From Eleginops maclovinus (Eukaryota > Chordata > Actinopteri > Perciformes > Eleginopidae), in assembly GCF_036324505.1 (NCBI RefSeq), contig NC_086356.1:18266028-18330027 (forward strand): DNA of 64,000 bases, read 5' to 3'. The notes under the pieces were generated by a model. It had not been told where the DNA came from and made no database searches. It worked only from the letters and a program-made list of their open reading frames with translations. Each line of letters opens with the position of its first letter. Positions within the stretch are counted from its first letter, which is position 1. This document shows positions 25,701-38,429 of this stretch, piece by piece. Made by a program: the position numbers and the translations under genes.

Positions 25701-28700
25701 ATGAGATCAAATACCTGTCTGTGATGTGTAAGTGTCAAGTCCAGTCAACTAATATATTTTTAAAAAGGATTCAATATGTTTTATTATGTTGATCAGAGTT
25801 CCCTCAAAAAAATGGAGAACACTCCAACATTTTCTTAAATCTTTATCTCTACATGTATGGCAGCCATTCCAGTGTGTGTTGAATTCCAACAGAGAAAAAA
25901 TTGTCAGCAGTTTATAAAATACAATAAGAATAATAATAATCATTTAAATCAAAGACATGTCTATAAATAATAAAACAAGAGAAAATGATAATGCTGAAGC
26001 GGTCTCTTAATTTTTGAGTTCCAGACAAATGAAAGTATTGATTGAATCTGAAAACTCCCCAGATTTGCGGCATAAACCTTTGTTTTGATTTGTTTTATTT
26101 CAGAGGCAGATGGGAGGACATTTTCTGTAAAGCTTATTGGAGCGTTGTTCTTGCTACAGGCTATTATTCAACCAACCAACGAACAAACATGGCTAATGGA
26201 GATGTTGCACATAGTTAATTGAGCAGATGTCTTGTATTTTAAAGTCATGATTGTTGGATTAAGGTTGGATTTGAAGTGGCATTTCTTCTCTTAATACCTT
26301 ATTATTGAACGGGCTTTCCACAGCCTGCTGTTCCCTCCAACATTTATCTTGGGTTAATGATATGTAGCCTGCTGCACATGCATGACTGTGAACGGTAACC
26401 TATACTTATTCTGGACTGTAATGACCCCTTTTCCCCCCCAGGGTTATCCGCTCCTTGGTTCGCCATGTCAAGTATTTCCTGGGTCTCCGATTTGATGTGA
26501 GCGGTTGGGAACATCTGCAGACAGAGGGTCCCTACGTCATCATCTCCAACCACCAGAGCTCCCTGGATGTTTTGGGTGGGTGCTGTTCTTCATTTATTTA
26601 TGAAGATGGATACTTTTGCCATTTATTTCAAAAACAACAGTTTAATTTCTGTTACTCTTAGCTTGCAGAAAACTGCATTCGTTCCATTCATTTTCAGATT
26701 TGAATTTAAACAAAAATGCTAATTGCTGACTTTAACTCAGGGGAAGGGGGCTGTTATAAAAAGAGCTATGATTCCTACATTGTCAAACCAGTTTATGTGA
26801 ACCCTGACAGATCCTTGAAACTGATACCCTTTCCAAACATAAACTAAGATAGCTTTCAAAATTGAAACTTGTCATATTAACTGTTTTCCTGTACAATCTC
26901 ACAATTATTGTGGTTTTTAAGAAGCAAACAGTGCTGAAAGGTTTAGAAATGCAGCAAGTCTCATCTATTTTTAAATGCTGACTGAAATGTTGGTTCATAT
27001 TGACGCAAGATGGTTGTGCAGATGGCGGCTCTTCCTCTGCACTAATTTTAGTTTTTCTTAATTTGCTCTCACGTCCTTCTTAAATATAAATCAAATTTAC
27101 CAGTGAGGAAGGCTTTCTGAATTTCACACACCCCAGGTTACTAGACATTAAGAAGCAGTAGTTCTGTGCCGTAGATGTCTCGGATTAAAGAAATGTACCG
27201 TTAAACTTCAACTCTAGGGATTTCCATATCCGCTCCTGTGTTTACATGGGGTGAATCTCCACTCCCGATCCAGTGATATGGACTAGCTTATACTCCTCAA
27301 TGGAACTAAAACACGTTTTTCCTCCTTCTCCGGCACCCCTTGCTTCATGAAAACCTGCCTAGGGGAATCTTCCGTCATGAAACACTGCCTGCTGCTGACC
27401 TGGATGAGCTCACTGACGAGTCACACAGGAAGCCATCCCCTCACACTGCAGACAATTAACAACTGGCTGATGACCTGAATGTGTTTGACTGTAGGGTGAA
27501 TGGACACAGGCACAAAGCCCTCACCTTCTCCAACTAAATGTGCAATTTCCACCCAGCTGTATTTATGCACAGATTGAATTTCTGCAGAAAAAAACTGCAA
27601 AAAATCTAAAAAGAACTTCAAATATTGCATTATTTGGCTGGGTGGGGTGATCAATGACGTGAATAATCAAAGCAAAATGTGAAAAAGGGAAATGGAAACA
27701 TAAATAATGAAGAACCTGAAGCCGTTGACTTCAACATCCAGTGAAGCCTACTCTTTGTTGAAGATACAAACTGAATCAAAGTCAAGTCAAAGTCCACTTT
27801 ATTGTCAAAGTTTCCACATGTGTTATACATACAGAAAATTGAAATACCGTTTCTGGCAGTCCCACAGTGCAAATACAAACAAGAATATATAACATGTGCC
27901 GGTCAGCCCTGGCTGCTCTCAGCCCAGCTCCTCCTTGCTAAACACAGATCTGATGTAACCTTCACACGTGAATTCATGACAGTATTTGTGATTACAGAGA
28001 GCCGGATTGTCTCTGACAGCTGCGTGGACACATCCTGTTTACATTTGCCATTAGTCACAATCTGGTTTGGATCGGCCACAGACTACTGAAGACATCAGTG
28101 CTTCCTTGCCTCATCGACTAAATACCTTGAACGCACAAACTTTTTGACTAAAATAATAAATCCTGTCAGGTGAATCCCATCCGAACTCTTTATTACACAT
28201 TTCCTGATGCTGGTTAATCAGGCAGGCTGCAGAGTGGGTTAACAGTCCTGCAGAAACTGGGACAAATGTAAAATTATACCAGCTTTGTGCTGACAAAGGG
28301 TGTTAGACAAAAAGGAGAATGAATTGCCATGCAACCACAGGAATTACAGAACATTAACACCTTGACAAGCACACACATTCATCTATTTATTCTGTGTGAA
28401 CCTGGTATTCCTGCATAGAAGCAGCCTATAATATATGTTTGTTCTGCTGATTCCAGATTACCAACCACTACACATCTTTTGTGAATTCTAAATAAAGACG
28501 GATATATCCCAAACTTAATTAAAAACAACGATATATTTGTTTTCAGTTGGCGTTTTGATTTGATTCCTATTTTCTGCACATAAAGGGACTCCTGACGCTT
28601 TATTACTGGGGCAGTGTAGCAGCAAATAAATGGCACCATGAATTACATAAATATAACAATGAACTATCCGGCCCATTTTTTTATGGTGATGAAATATGAC

Positions 28701-31700
28701 AACAGACATCCAAAGCTGATCCTCAAAATGAGCCTCTCGTTATGTCCATGCCTCAATGAGCACTGCCGCATTATTCTTTATCCTAAATCTGCGTCTTGAG
28801 GACTTTGTGTTGAGCAGAGGAATGGTTTCTCTTCATCAGTACCTTGGAGAGTGTTTCTGTGCTGCCCGCTGAGTGATGAGGGAAGGCTGGAGGCCAAGGT
28901 GGCGACAGCAGGGGAGAGCAAGGCATTTAATTAGTGCTGAGGAGACTCTGCAGGAGTCTGTTTGGCGTCTTGGTTGCCATGAGAGCAGCTACACCCGGCC
29001 ATTATTAGCTGCTTATCCTCCAGCAATGTGATAACACCGCGAGGAACAGAGATCCCTCACCTCTGCAGCTCCGATTCAAGCTCCCTTTCTGAGTTAATTT
29101 TGTTTCCGTCTGCTCTTTTTTTCTCCCCTCCAGCTTCAACTCCTCTACTTGCTGTGTAGCATCCTTTATTTCACTTTATGGTTTCTCTCATATTGTGTGT
29201 GACATCTTTCATTATTCTTACCTGCTAGCAGACACCGTGCATGTTTGTAAGCCCTATTCATTGAGAGGACTCCCAATTAATTAATAAGTCATTTTTAAGC
29301 ATTTATAAAATAGTTTGAGCAGTTATTTTTTCTTTAGTAGCTTTTTTTTTTAAATGTAGTTTCAATCGTCACACATTTGATCATGTCTTCAACCTTTAAA
29401 AATGGGAGGACACTTTGTATTTTGTTTGGTCGTCGTCATATTTTATGACTCATTTACATCATACTGCAAATGCAATAATTGCGGCTAAATGAAAGTCATG
29501 TATGATGCACTTAAGATTTGTCTTACACTCCCTCTCTTTAACCTCTTGTTGTAAATATGTTGTTTTTTAATTGATTAATGCCTACACCTAAACACCTAAA
29601 AGACTTGCCTTTGCTCCTAGTTTGAACTCGTATGCTGTAAAACTAAGCTAAACTTGAGATAATAAACTACAGTAATGAAGAAGTCATTAGTTATCCTCAT
29701 ATTTAAAATAAAGCCCTTTTCCTCTGACTGTTTCCTCTGTTATCCTTTGTTCCTCAGGCCTGATGGAGATCTTGCCGGACCGCTGCACCATGATCGCCAA
29801 GAAGGAGTTGATCTACGCCGGCACGGTGGGTCTCATATGCTGGCTAGGTGGCATCGTCTTCATCAACCGCAAGAAGACGAGCGACGCCAAGAGTGTGATG
29901 ATTGACGCTGCCAAAACCATGCTGGACGACCAGGTAATGTGGATGATGTCACACCAGAACACCCTGGGATTAGTGTTGAAGGAGGATATGTTTGAGTTTC
30001 AGTAAGTGTTTACACGGTTAACATCATGATTTTATGTGAGATTAATTTGACTGTTAGTCATTTGTTGTTTCTCTGTTCTTCCTGATACTCATCATTTGTC
30101 ATTATTATAATTAAATTGACACTGTTGCGCTTTTTCTCTTGCAGATTCGTCTGTGGGTGTTTCCAGAGGGAACGAGGAATCAGAAAGGCGACCTGCTGCC
30201 CTTCAAAAAAGGAGCTTTCCACCTGGCAGTGCAGGCACAAGTGAGCCATTTCCCTCTTATGTCCTTATAGTACTTGCATGGCTTTGGTGGCTCCCGTCTT
30301 CAGAGAGTTGGTGGTACCTGAAGCACTTTTATAAAGAGGGTTATGCCCAGACTTTCTGGTGCTTTGAACCATGCAAATATTCTTTTAATTTAAGTAAGGG
30401 ACCTTTTTAGAAGTTTTTTTTTTAATTTCTTGCCCAGGAAAACTCTCTGGCTGGAAAAATGATCCTTAAATAAAAAGGATTATTGCTTCAGAGTAATTCA
30501 TGTGTGCATATGAAAACAAAAACAGCACTGACAAAAAAAAGACCTGTAGGTTGCTTTCTGAAAATGGTATATTTCCTTCTCTCTCTGCAATAGTTTTGCC
30601 TATTGCTCTTAGCTGCTAAGCTTAATATCAGTAGTGCTGTATCTTGTATGCACAATCATGATGCCATCAGCACCCGCAATCCACTTTTGTACACATTTCC
30701 TGTGTCATGACTTCCTGTTTGTTTCCTTAACGCTGCTGGCAAAGAGCGCCTGTGCTGATGCTGGCTGTGTTCAGGGACACTTCTGCCAAGTTTTGTTTCC
30801 TAAAAGATGAGAGCAATGTGCTGTTTCTAGACACACGGGGGAGCTAGAAACCTTATGTGGCACATCACAAGGCAACATTTAGATTTAACCATATCCAATA
30901 TCCAATGAAACGAGGAAGGCTTTGAAATGGTCGAACTACTTTTGTCTGTCTGAGCACTTTCTTTCGGTGTTGGTCTTCTGTGAATTTTTTTCTCGGCTGT
31001 GCAGTGACGTAATCCTCCCCCAGCTCCTCTCACCTAATGATTGAAGTTAGAAAAGACGACATCTAATGACTGCAGCGTAACTGGCAGCTCGGTCGGTGTA
31101 TTTTAATGAGCTCCTCTCTTCCTGCAGGTGGGAGGTCTCTGTCCTTGAGTCGAACGCTTCGTAGCGCTCACTCTGCAGATCCGACAGGTGGAAAGAATTT
31201 AAAAAACATGGTTGAATGAGATCTGGCCAGGAACCGCGAGTCGGTGCGCCTCAGGCGTAAACTTTGTGGTGTGCCTGAGCCAATTTTTTGATGTTACTTG
31301 CTGCTAAAGATTAATATCGGTTTGATTCTGATGTGCATGCAGGGAGGCTGAGGCTAGAAAAACAAAGCCCTGCTGCTCCTTATTAGCAAACACATTAACA
31401 ATGTCTACAGGGCCTCTGTTGGCTCTGCAGCTTGGCTCCATGTGCTCATGTTATACAAACAGCAGGGCAGGACCAAAAGTAGCTCCTTTACATTCAACGC
31501 CTCAGATCAGCTTCACACATGGAGTTCAAATGTCTGACGTCATACGTGATGACGCCTTTAAATCACCTTATTATTCAGATTTAAGTTATTTTCACAGACA
31601 GAAACAAACGGATAAGTTAAGTATAATGTATGGTATAATACATATGACAAATGTAAAAAAGCTGAAGTATACACAGTATTATCAGTAGTATAACAGTATG

Positions 31701-34648
31701 TAACTTAAAGTATATAAAAAAAGTAAATGTCCTTTAAATTATATATAATAATGTGATTTATTGGATTAAATACGTTAGTTTGATATTTATTATTTATCTA
31801 TTTATGTGTGTTATGCTGGTGTTAGATCGCTGCTTCTTTAACAAAGGGGAATAACGCCAACAAATATGATTAAAACTGAATATCTTTGTTATAAAAAAAC
31901 ATTGTGAATTTTGGAAATAATAACATTTATCTAGAAATGTTGACTTAGTTTTGGAAGTGTGTACACTTTACAGAAGAACTGACAATAAAAAGAATAACTA
32001 GACTAAAGAATCTGCACCTGTGAATGCAGCCTCAAGCTAAAAATAGTGTTTCGTTGTTCGATACTCGAGCTGGATCTGTTTTGTGTTTGTGTTGGAGAGA
32101 GGTAGCGGAATAACTTCATTTGAGGTCTGGAGAACACACCGAGTGTGTTTTGGTTCTCCCTGTTGGCTCCGAGACTATTTCTATCTCTGCGTGTTTGCTG
32201 CTGCCGAATTACCACGCAGCCTTTTCCATTTGTACCCAGCCGGCCAGATTGAGTGGAAGCAGGACAGCCCCCAGGGGGAGCCACGTTTGGCTCTGCCAGT
32301 CTCGTGGAAGGGGCCACTCGGGGCCTCGGGAGAGCAACTCGGCCTCTATTAGCTGAAGAGACAGAGATCACTAGTGTCGTGCTGATTGAGACCGAGAGAG
32401 GAACGTGATGTAGCTTCAGCCAGGCAGCTCTGTCTGTTTGCCTCTCATCCTGTGGCTGGAGGCTTAGGAGAAGGGAAAGATTAGGAGTTAGATTACTTTT
32501 TGTACATAACATAAATACTAATACTAATAATTTGACCGTGTGAGTAATCTTATTTCCTCTATTGTTTTTCAGGTACCCATCATACCCGTTGTTTTCTCCT
32601 CCTACAGCAGCTTCTACCTACGGAAACAGAAGCAATTCAATTCGGGTAATTTATCATTTTAACCTCATTTTTCTGATCCTTATGTTGTTCAAAATAATGA
32701 CTTTGATTCATAAATACCTCGACACTAATACCACGGTAAACATCTGTTAAAGCATTACAGTAATAGATAAAAGACATTTGAGTTAGAAATGATTTTGTCA
32801 ATGAGGATGTGAGAAAAACTGAGAGAAGAGAATTATTGGGCCATACCGCCTTTATACATTTAAATATTCAACCAGGGCTGGGGAAAATCTGAACGGATTA
32901 CTGAGACAGGTTTTAACCAGCTTTGTATTTTTGCAACGGTTTGATGGCGCCTCAATCTCCCTGCTAACTCCCCTGCCAGGGTCCACCAGAGGATGCGAAA
33001 AATCCCAAATAGTAATCCTGCGAAACACAATAACATATCCAAGTCTTTGGCATTGGAAAGTAAAAATGCCCTCATATTGCAGCTAGGTAATACACTGTTT
33101 TTCCCTAAAGAGCTCAAGTACTCAGCTGTCAGCGTTCCTGTCGTGGATTCATTACCTACATACTCAGGACACATATAACACAATAGAAACAGTGACACAC
33201 CGGAGAGCAAGTTACTTCCCACATGTAATACAGTTCATATTACTTATTACTGTCTTTTTAAAGTACATTACATTATCACTGTCTGAAATGTAATGCGTTA
33301 CACTACTTTTGCGTTGCTTTGAGTTACTTTCACCAAAATAACCGCAAAAGTTTGGCTTTAAATGCTAAAATGTAGTTTATTGCAGCTCAGTAATTAAAGC
33401 TATCTATGGCAGTATGCTGAAATTAAACTCATGCTCTGTTTAAGTGGGCTGAATAATATGTGATACCGGTAACATCACGTCTCTGTGTGTTATTAATAAC
33501 ATGTTAGTGGAGCCTCTGCACGGCCCTGTAACCTGCTGTATATGAACGAGTCTCTATGGCAACGTTAGCTCACCTTGTCATTGGTGTGTTAACGGGGATT
33601 TGGCTGACAAGCTTTCTAAAAGCCACGATTCCACAGAGGACAGAGCCTGCAGATCTTCAACACTCCGCCACAAGCCTCTAACTTTCCTCGGGTTCAAGCA
33701 GCAGACCCAGACAAAGTTACCTTCTGTTGCTTTGGCCTGCGTGCACTTCTGTCTTTTTCTATTATTTTCTCTGAGCCTGCAGCTCTGCATCGTGAAGTAA
33801 TGCGTGATATTACTGCGTTACAGCAAAACTAATACATTACTGTAACTCTGTTACTTTTGTAACGCGTTACACCAACACTGCTGGTGATTGAAGTTATAGA
33901 TTATATTGTTGTACAATAGTATAATATACAGAATACTTGGACCCTGGAGCATGTTTCTGAAGACTGAGAGTCTCCCACTGGACATATGGACCTTAATGCT
34001 TGATTTAATGTTGTGTGAGCAGGGTCGCTCCGGTGGAATAAGAGAGGCAGAAGGGTTCGGGGTTGGGCAAAAATGATAGCGTTTATTCCGTAAGAAAATG
34101 CAAACAAAAAGACAGCTCCCCGGCACTTCCAGGACGGGCAAGGCCAGGACGGTGTGTGTCGGCTGTGATATCCTCCCAGGACCCAGCCTACTGCAAGACA
34201 GCCCAGAACCAGGTTACCAACATGCTTTATATTAAATGACTGATTACCTGATTCTGATCAGCTGTCTGGTCTCCGGCCGAGCCAGTCCCCTCACCCCAGC
34301 AGCCGGCGCTCTAACCACACCCAGCTGCCACAGTAGTCCTTTAGCGTTCTTCAGCAGGAAACACTCTGATAGCAGAACCCCACACAGTCCTGAAACAGAG
34401 GTTATCCTATTGATGATGATATCCACAGTTGAGAAAACTTCTCAGCTGCTCGATGGGGCTTCTGACAGTGCCGTTTTTTTTATCCTGCAGGCACCATCAG
34501 ATTGAGGATCCTTCCAAAGATCGAGACAAAGGGGCTGACGTGTGACGACATCCCTTCCCTCTCCGACAAATCATTCAACCTGATGCGCTCCTCCTTCCTC
34601 AGCATCTCCAACTCCGTACCCCAGAGCAACGGGCCGTGCAAGCACTGA
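19596..34648 (+). CDS. agpat2: 1-acyl-sn-glycerol-3-phosphate acyltransferase (LPAAT), complete gene
   Basis: Six coding exons: 19596-19777, 26442-26575, 29758-29933, 30145-30240, 32573-32645 and 34491-34648. They join in frame through GT/AG sites to 819 nt, or 272 residues plus stop (human AGPAT2 has 278). The enzyme acylates lysophosphatidic acid to phosphatidic acid at the ER, an early step of phospholipid and triglyceride synthesis. Two hydrophobic segments lie in the first 50 residues. The acyltransferase motifs follow in order: NHQSSLD (97-103, the catalytic HX4D), GIVFINR (137-143), FPEGTR (170-175, substrate binding) and VPIIPVV (197-203). The next gene, egfl7, is the neighbour of human AGPAT2, which decides the name. 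The N-terminal half resembles AGPAT1 as much as AGPAT2, so the paralog call is less certain than the family call. Confidence 0.9.
24590..25428. mobile_element. Non-autonomous hAT-type element with 8-bp target duplication
   Basis: An 839-bp element in agpat2 intron 1. It starts TAGTGTTG and ends CAACACTA, its inverse. It is flanked on each side by a perfect GTTGCAAC (24582-24589 and 25429-25436). An 8-bp duplication is the hallmark of hAT transposition. The ends continue with related CACGATACC and GGTATTGCGATACC blocks. The interior is unusually CpG- and C-rich compared with the intron and carries no transposase. Confidence 0.85.
24882..25222. repeat. Nested inverted repeat inside the hAT-type element
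   Basis: CAGGGTTTCCCGC at 24882-24894 is matched by its exact reverse complement at 25210-25222, with about 315 bp between. The ends look like the termini of a second, smaller hAT-like MITE that jumped into the first. The flanks do not show a clear duplication. Confidence 0.55.
26442..26575 (+). CDS. agpat2: agpat2 exon 2 (HX4D motif)
   Basis: The acceptor is a C-rich tract ending in CAG at 26441. The exon encodes the KYFLGLR segment and the catalytic block NHQSSLD at residues 97-103, then ends at a GTGGGT donor in phase 1. Confidence 0.92.
27781..27870 (-). repeat. LINE 3'-end-like remnant
   Basis: Contains CAAAGTCCACTTTATTGTCA followed by ACAGAAAATTGAAATACCG, the minus-strand look of a fish L2-type 3' end. 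It lies in agpat2 intron 2 and has no coding frame. Confidence 0.35.
29758..29933 (+). CDS. agpat2: agpat2 exon 3 (motif II)
   Basis: The acceptor is TTCCTCAG. The exon encodes residues 106-164, including [14 protein letters not shown] and [10 protein letters not shown], and ends at a GTAATG donor in phase 0. Confidence 0.92.
30145..30240 (+). CDS. agpat2: agpat2 exon 4 (FPEGTR motif)
   Basis: The acceptor is TTTTTCTCTTGCAG. The exon encodes 32 residues with FPEGTR (170-175) and [10 protein letters not shown]. Both ends are phase 0, and the donor is GTGAGC. Confidence 0.93.
32573..32645 (+). CDS. agpat2: agpat2 exon 5 (motif IV)
   Basis: The acceptor is TTGTTTTTCAG. The exon encodes [15 protein letters not shown] and the basic segment that follows, and ends at a GTAATT donor in phase 1. 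Confidence 0.9.
32873..33880. repeat. hAT-like non-autonomous repeat in agpat2 intron 5
   Basis: Begins CAGGGCTGGGGAAAAT and ends GTAACGCGTTACACCAACAC followed by TG, with scattered TTAC/GTAA-rich blocks such as AATGCGTTACACTAC inside. These are the ends of a very common fish repeat family that starts CAGTGTTGGGGAAA. A matching target duplication is not visible, and the left end is diverged. Confidence 0.5.
34491..34648 (+). CDS. agpat2: agpat2 exon 6 (C-terminus)
   Basis: The acceptor is a long T-tract ending in CCTGCAG. The exon encodes the final 51 residues with the conserved [12 protein letters not shown] region and stops at TGA 34646-34648. A 3' UTR follows. Confidence 0.9.
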
Positions 34649-36030
34649 ACATTTACCTCGCTCCCGCCTCCTTCTTCTCCTCTGTCCCTCGTCTAAAAAC
34701 CCATCCCTTCTCCCCCAGACTTTCCCCCCCTCTCCCCTCCAGGTCGTCCCTCCACCTGGCCAGGAGACGACATGACACAGTGGTGAAGTCTCCTCTTGTG
34801 TAGGCGACGGCCTGAACACACAGCACAGCCGGTCCCGACCCTCTGCGGGTCAGCAGCCGCGCTGCGCCGCGAGCGGAGTGACGGACGGCTGGGCCGGACA
34901 GTACAGATGTATGTTGTTCTTCATGCATGCCTTTTGGATGGCTCTGTCCACCTCCATCCACGCTTTCTCTCTGGCTTTGTGAGCCAGGCTTAATTATTTT
35001 AACGTCTTACTTTATCACCATTTTGTACTTTTTATTTTTGGGCCTTTTTCCTCCACCTGCCTTCTGTTCAGCAGATAATCCTGGGCTTTTTTATGTTCAG
35101 GGAAACCCACTTGTTCTTCTCATACTGCATTTATTTGAGTTACCCTCCTGCTCACACTAATTCAAAAGGACTTCATCTCCTTTTAGTGTGTGTGTCCCCT
35201 TATCTGCATTCCAGTCTCTTGCCTAAAGACAAACGGAGCGGGGTCTCCTGCACTGGTGGAGTGTGCCGTGGTGAGAGGTCAACACCGGTCGGCTGAGAAC
35301 TTCTTAAGTTCTGTCGCTATGAATTCAACTCTGATCCCATTGGCTTTCAAATTCAATCACCAAAAAACTCCTCGACATACGTCAGATAGCCGGGAATTCA
35401 ACCATAGCACCCATCTGTACTGGGTTACTGGACTTTAGTGGACTGATCAGTTTCAGTGTTGTGCATTGTGAGTGTAACATTGTGCATTTCTCTCCAAAAG
35501 ATTAGAAATAACCAGGTGCAGAATCGAGCAACAAGTGTCTTTGTCTCGCTGTGTTTTTGATTTTTTAATTTATTTCTAAATGGGATAATCTTGCTTTGTC
35601 TTTTTTTATTATTTTTAGAAGTGACTTTTGCTCCTCGGAAAGGAACTCACAGGTGAACCTATTTAAAGATGTGTCAAAAAGGGGATTTCAGATTGTGCAA
35701 TGTGCAACGTTTTCTTAGAAGTACTGCTCCAAAGTGCAAGCTACCGGCTGTGCCATGACAAAGTGTTATTGGAAAGTTTCCAAAGTTAAACCATTATTAT
35801 CTCGACTGAATATTCTGTCCTTCAGGGACTGATTTCACTTTACCAATGATGTCATTTCCCTTTACCGATGATACAAGGTAGCTCTTGTTGTAGGGAAAAG
35901 GGTAAAACTTTAGAATTGGAAATTATTTTAGATCTCAAGCTTTTTTTTTTTACATTGTCTGATTTTTATTTGTTCTGATTAACTTGAAGATTCACTAATT
36001 ATTAATAAACCTGGCACACTTAGGTCTACA
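34649..36030 (+). other. agpat2: agpat2 3' UTR (probable minimum extent)
   Basis: Non-coding sequence after the TGA. The first good polyadenylation hexamer is AATAAA at 36004-36009. A second is at 37640-37645 (CCTTAATAAAGC), so a longer form to about 37.66 kb is possible. The small open frames here have no support. Confidence 0.5.
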
Positions 36031-36848
36031 TCTCAGAATGGTTTAAACTTTACCCACAAAATGCCGAATGACTCACTCCGTGTCACTTTAGATTCTTGAA
36101 GAAAACGTCAGGAGTCCAATGTTTATTTTGTTCTATAATTCAAGGTGACATGGGGTGAGTCGTTTGAATCAGAATGGTGATTTCGTAGGGGAGGTATTCC
36201 CTTAAGGTTTGTCCCCATATTCGTTTTTATCCATACTGTATGAAGGTGATAGCCTCGTTTTAGGTGTGATGTTCTGATTCAGTTATTACTTAACCTCGTA
36301 GAAGGATATTAGAATATTTTAAAAGCTGATGTTGGCCTTAAGTTTGATTTTTCTTGTTGTTGCACCTTTTGGATTGTTGAGCTCAATGTATGTATGCTCA
36401 AATTCTGTTTTATATCATGTGCTGACGATGACCGCTATCCGCATAGAACCGACTAAACTGTTTTGGTTTACATCCAGGTCTTACATTTTACTTTGCTCAC
36501 TGCCTTTACACTGTTTCCTAAATCATTTGGCCATCAAACCCCATCTGAGAATGTATTTCAGCATTCAGGATATTAGCGTACAACAAATAGCATCTTAATG
36601 TTTTATCTATTTCCTATGTATTACCATGGGATGTTGTCTGGTATGGAGGAGGTTTATGGGTGATTGTGAAACCTTTTTTAAGATCTGACCAAAAGTGATT
36701 TATTTTTTGTTTGTTTAGCTCTGAGAATCTCAGAATTCTGACTTTTGTTCTCAGACCTAAACAATAAATACAAATAATTACTTTTTTTCTTCTGAAAATC
36801 TCTTTTTTGTAACCCTGAGGTTAAGGTCAGAAATTTGAAAAAGAGACT

Positions 36849-36853
<5 letters not shown>

Positions 36854-36891
<38 letters not shown>
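36854..36891. repeat. (AT)n microsatellite
   Basis: A 38-bp AT tract preceded by TGTGTG, within or just after the agpat2 3' UTR. It is followed by T-rich sequence with reiterated TCTGA/TTTTTTCT motifs. Confidence 0.95.
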
Positions 36892-36896
<5 letters not shown>

Positions 36897-38429
36897 TTTT
36901 TATTAATAGAAAATATGAATAATCTGAGAAAAAAGTCAGAATTCAGAATTCCTGATTTCTTTTTTGTGAAAATCTCAGAATCAAGTTTTTTTTCTCTGAA
37001 TTTTGACTTTTTTTTCTTTTGGTCAGATCTCCAAATGAAATTCACATGTGGCCCTAATCCTGGGCAGTGGGCGTCACATCTATTCACATTTATTTTGTAT
37101 TATTTGACCATTTAATGTTAAATTTATTCAGATGTTTTTGTGCTGAGTCCAAATTTACCAAACGTTACTAAGCCTGTACGCTCACAGGGGAGAGCAACAT
37201 GCCTGCTGTGCTCGGCTTTAAGTACACATGACGGTAAGGGTTTCATTTAATTTCAAGGCCAGTATAGTATATATATCCCCCCTATTAATACTGATTGATT
37301 TCTTTTATTAGTTTAAACATATTTATGGAGTTTAATCTGCAGATTTGACCTTTTGCAGCAAGTGGTTTGAATGTTATAAAGTACTCTACCAAAATGGATT
37401 TCTTCCAAAATATGAACTATACCATAAACATTTAGCTAAAAGAGTGTTTATCCATTTTATTTCCTGTTCATTTCTTTGTTATTTTGTAATACAGATGTGT
37501 GATTTCTAAGCTTTGTGTCATGAGCTTGAACTTGTGGCGAGTTTCTCTGCAGCGACCCTGCTGGTAGAAATGTTGGGCAGTTGTTTACGAACACAGATAC
37601 TGTAAGATAACAAATATTCTAAGTAGTATTCTAAACCTTAATAAAGCACTTTTAATGCTGAGTTTGGGTGGAAAAATAAAACAAGGACTTCAACTTTTCT
37701 CTGATTTTCACCAAAGCTATTAAAAGTGTAATTGGTTGTTGCTTTAGATGGATATGAGAAACATCTGACATCCTGCAGAGGCTTGTGTGTGTGTGTGGTC
37801 CTTTACTGTATGTGTGTGTGTTATTATGCACACCTGGTATAGACGCCCATTACAGTATATGGTTAATATTCATAATAGAGTTTTCTTGAGTTCACTTATT
37901 CTGGGTAAACGTGAATGCCTTGCAAAAGAATAAATAAAATGATTCTTTTTTTCTTAAGCGGTGTACTGAAATGCTTTCCCTTCCTCTGGTCGTGAGACAG
38001 TGTACTCTAACTGCACTGAAGCACATTTTAAAGGGACTGGAGTGCTTTCATTTTCTGCTATTTTTATCTTAGCTTATCACCTGAATCTCCTCCTGGATCA
38101 CCATTGAGTTTCTTTTAACCAATCGCGTCAAAGAGGGGTGTGGCCAGCAGCAGCTCATTAGCTTTTAAAGCTACAGACACAGAATCATTTGGAACGGGGC
38201 TGAAACAGAGGGCATGCTACAATGATCTGTTTGGTATCCAAACACTTAAGAGACATGATTTGTATATATCTGAATACAAATGTATTTTTTTCAGATCATT
38301 TTATGTTTGTTTACAATATTGAATCTCAAAAGTGTTATTTTGTTGTTGATACCTCTCAAAAAAATAATGAAATAATAACTAAAAATGACTATTTTATCAA
38401 GTTTAATAATATTGTAATACTGGATTACA

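Noticed and set aside
32003..32512. 169-codon minus-strand frame opposite agpat2 intron 4
   Set aside because: It runs antisense in an intron, has no motif, and its composition follows the local GC-rich patch.
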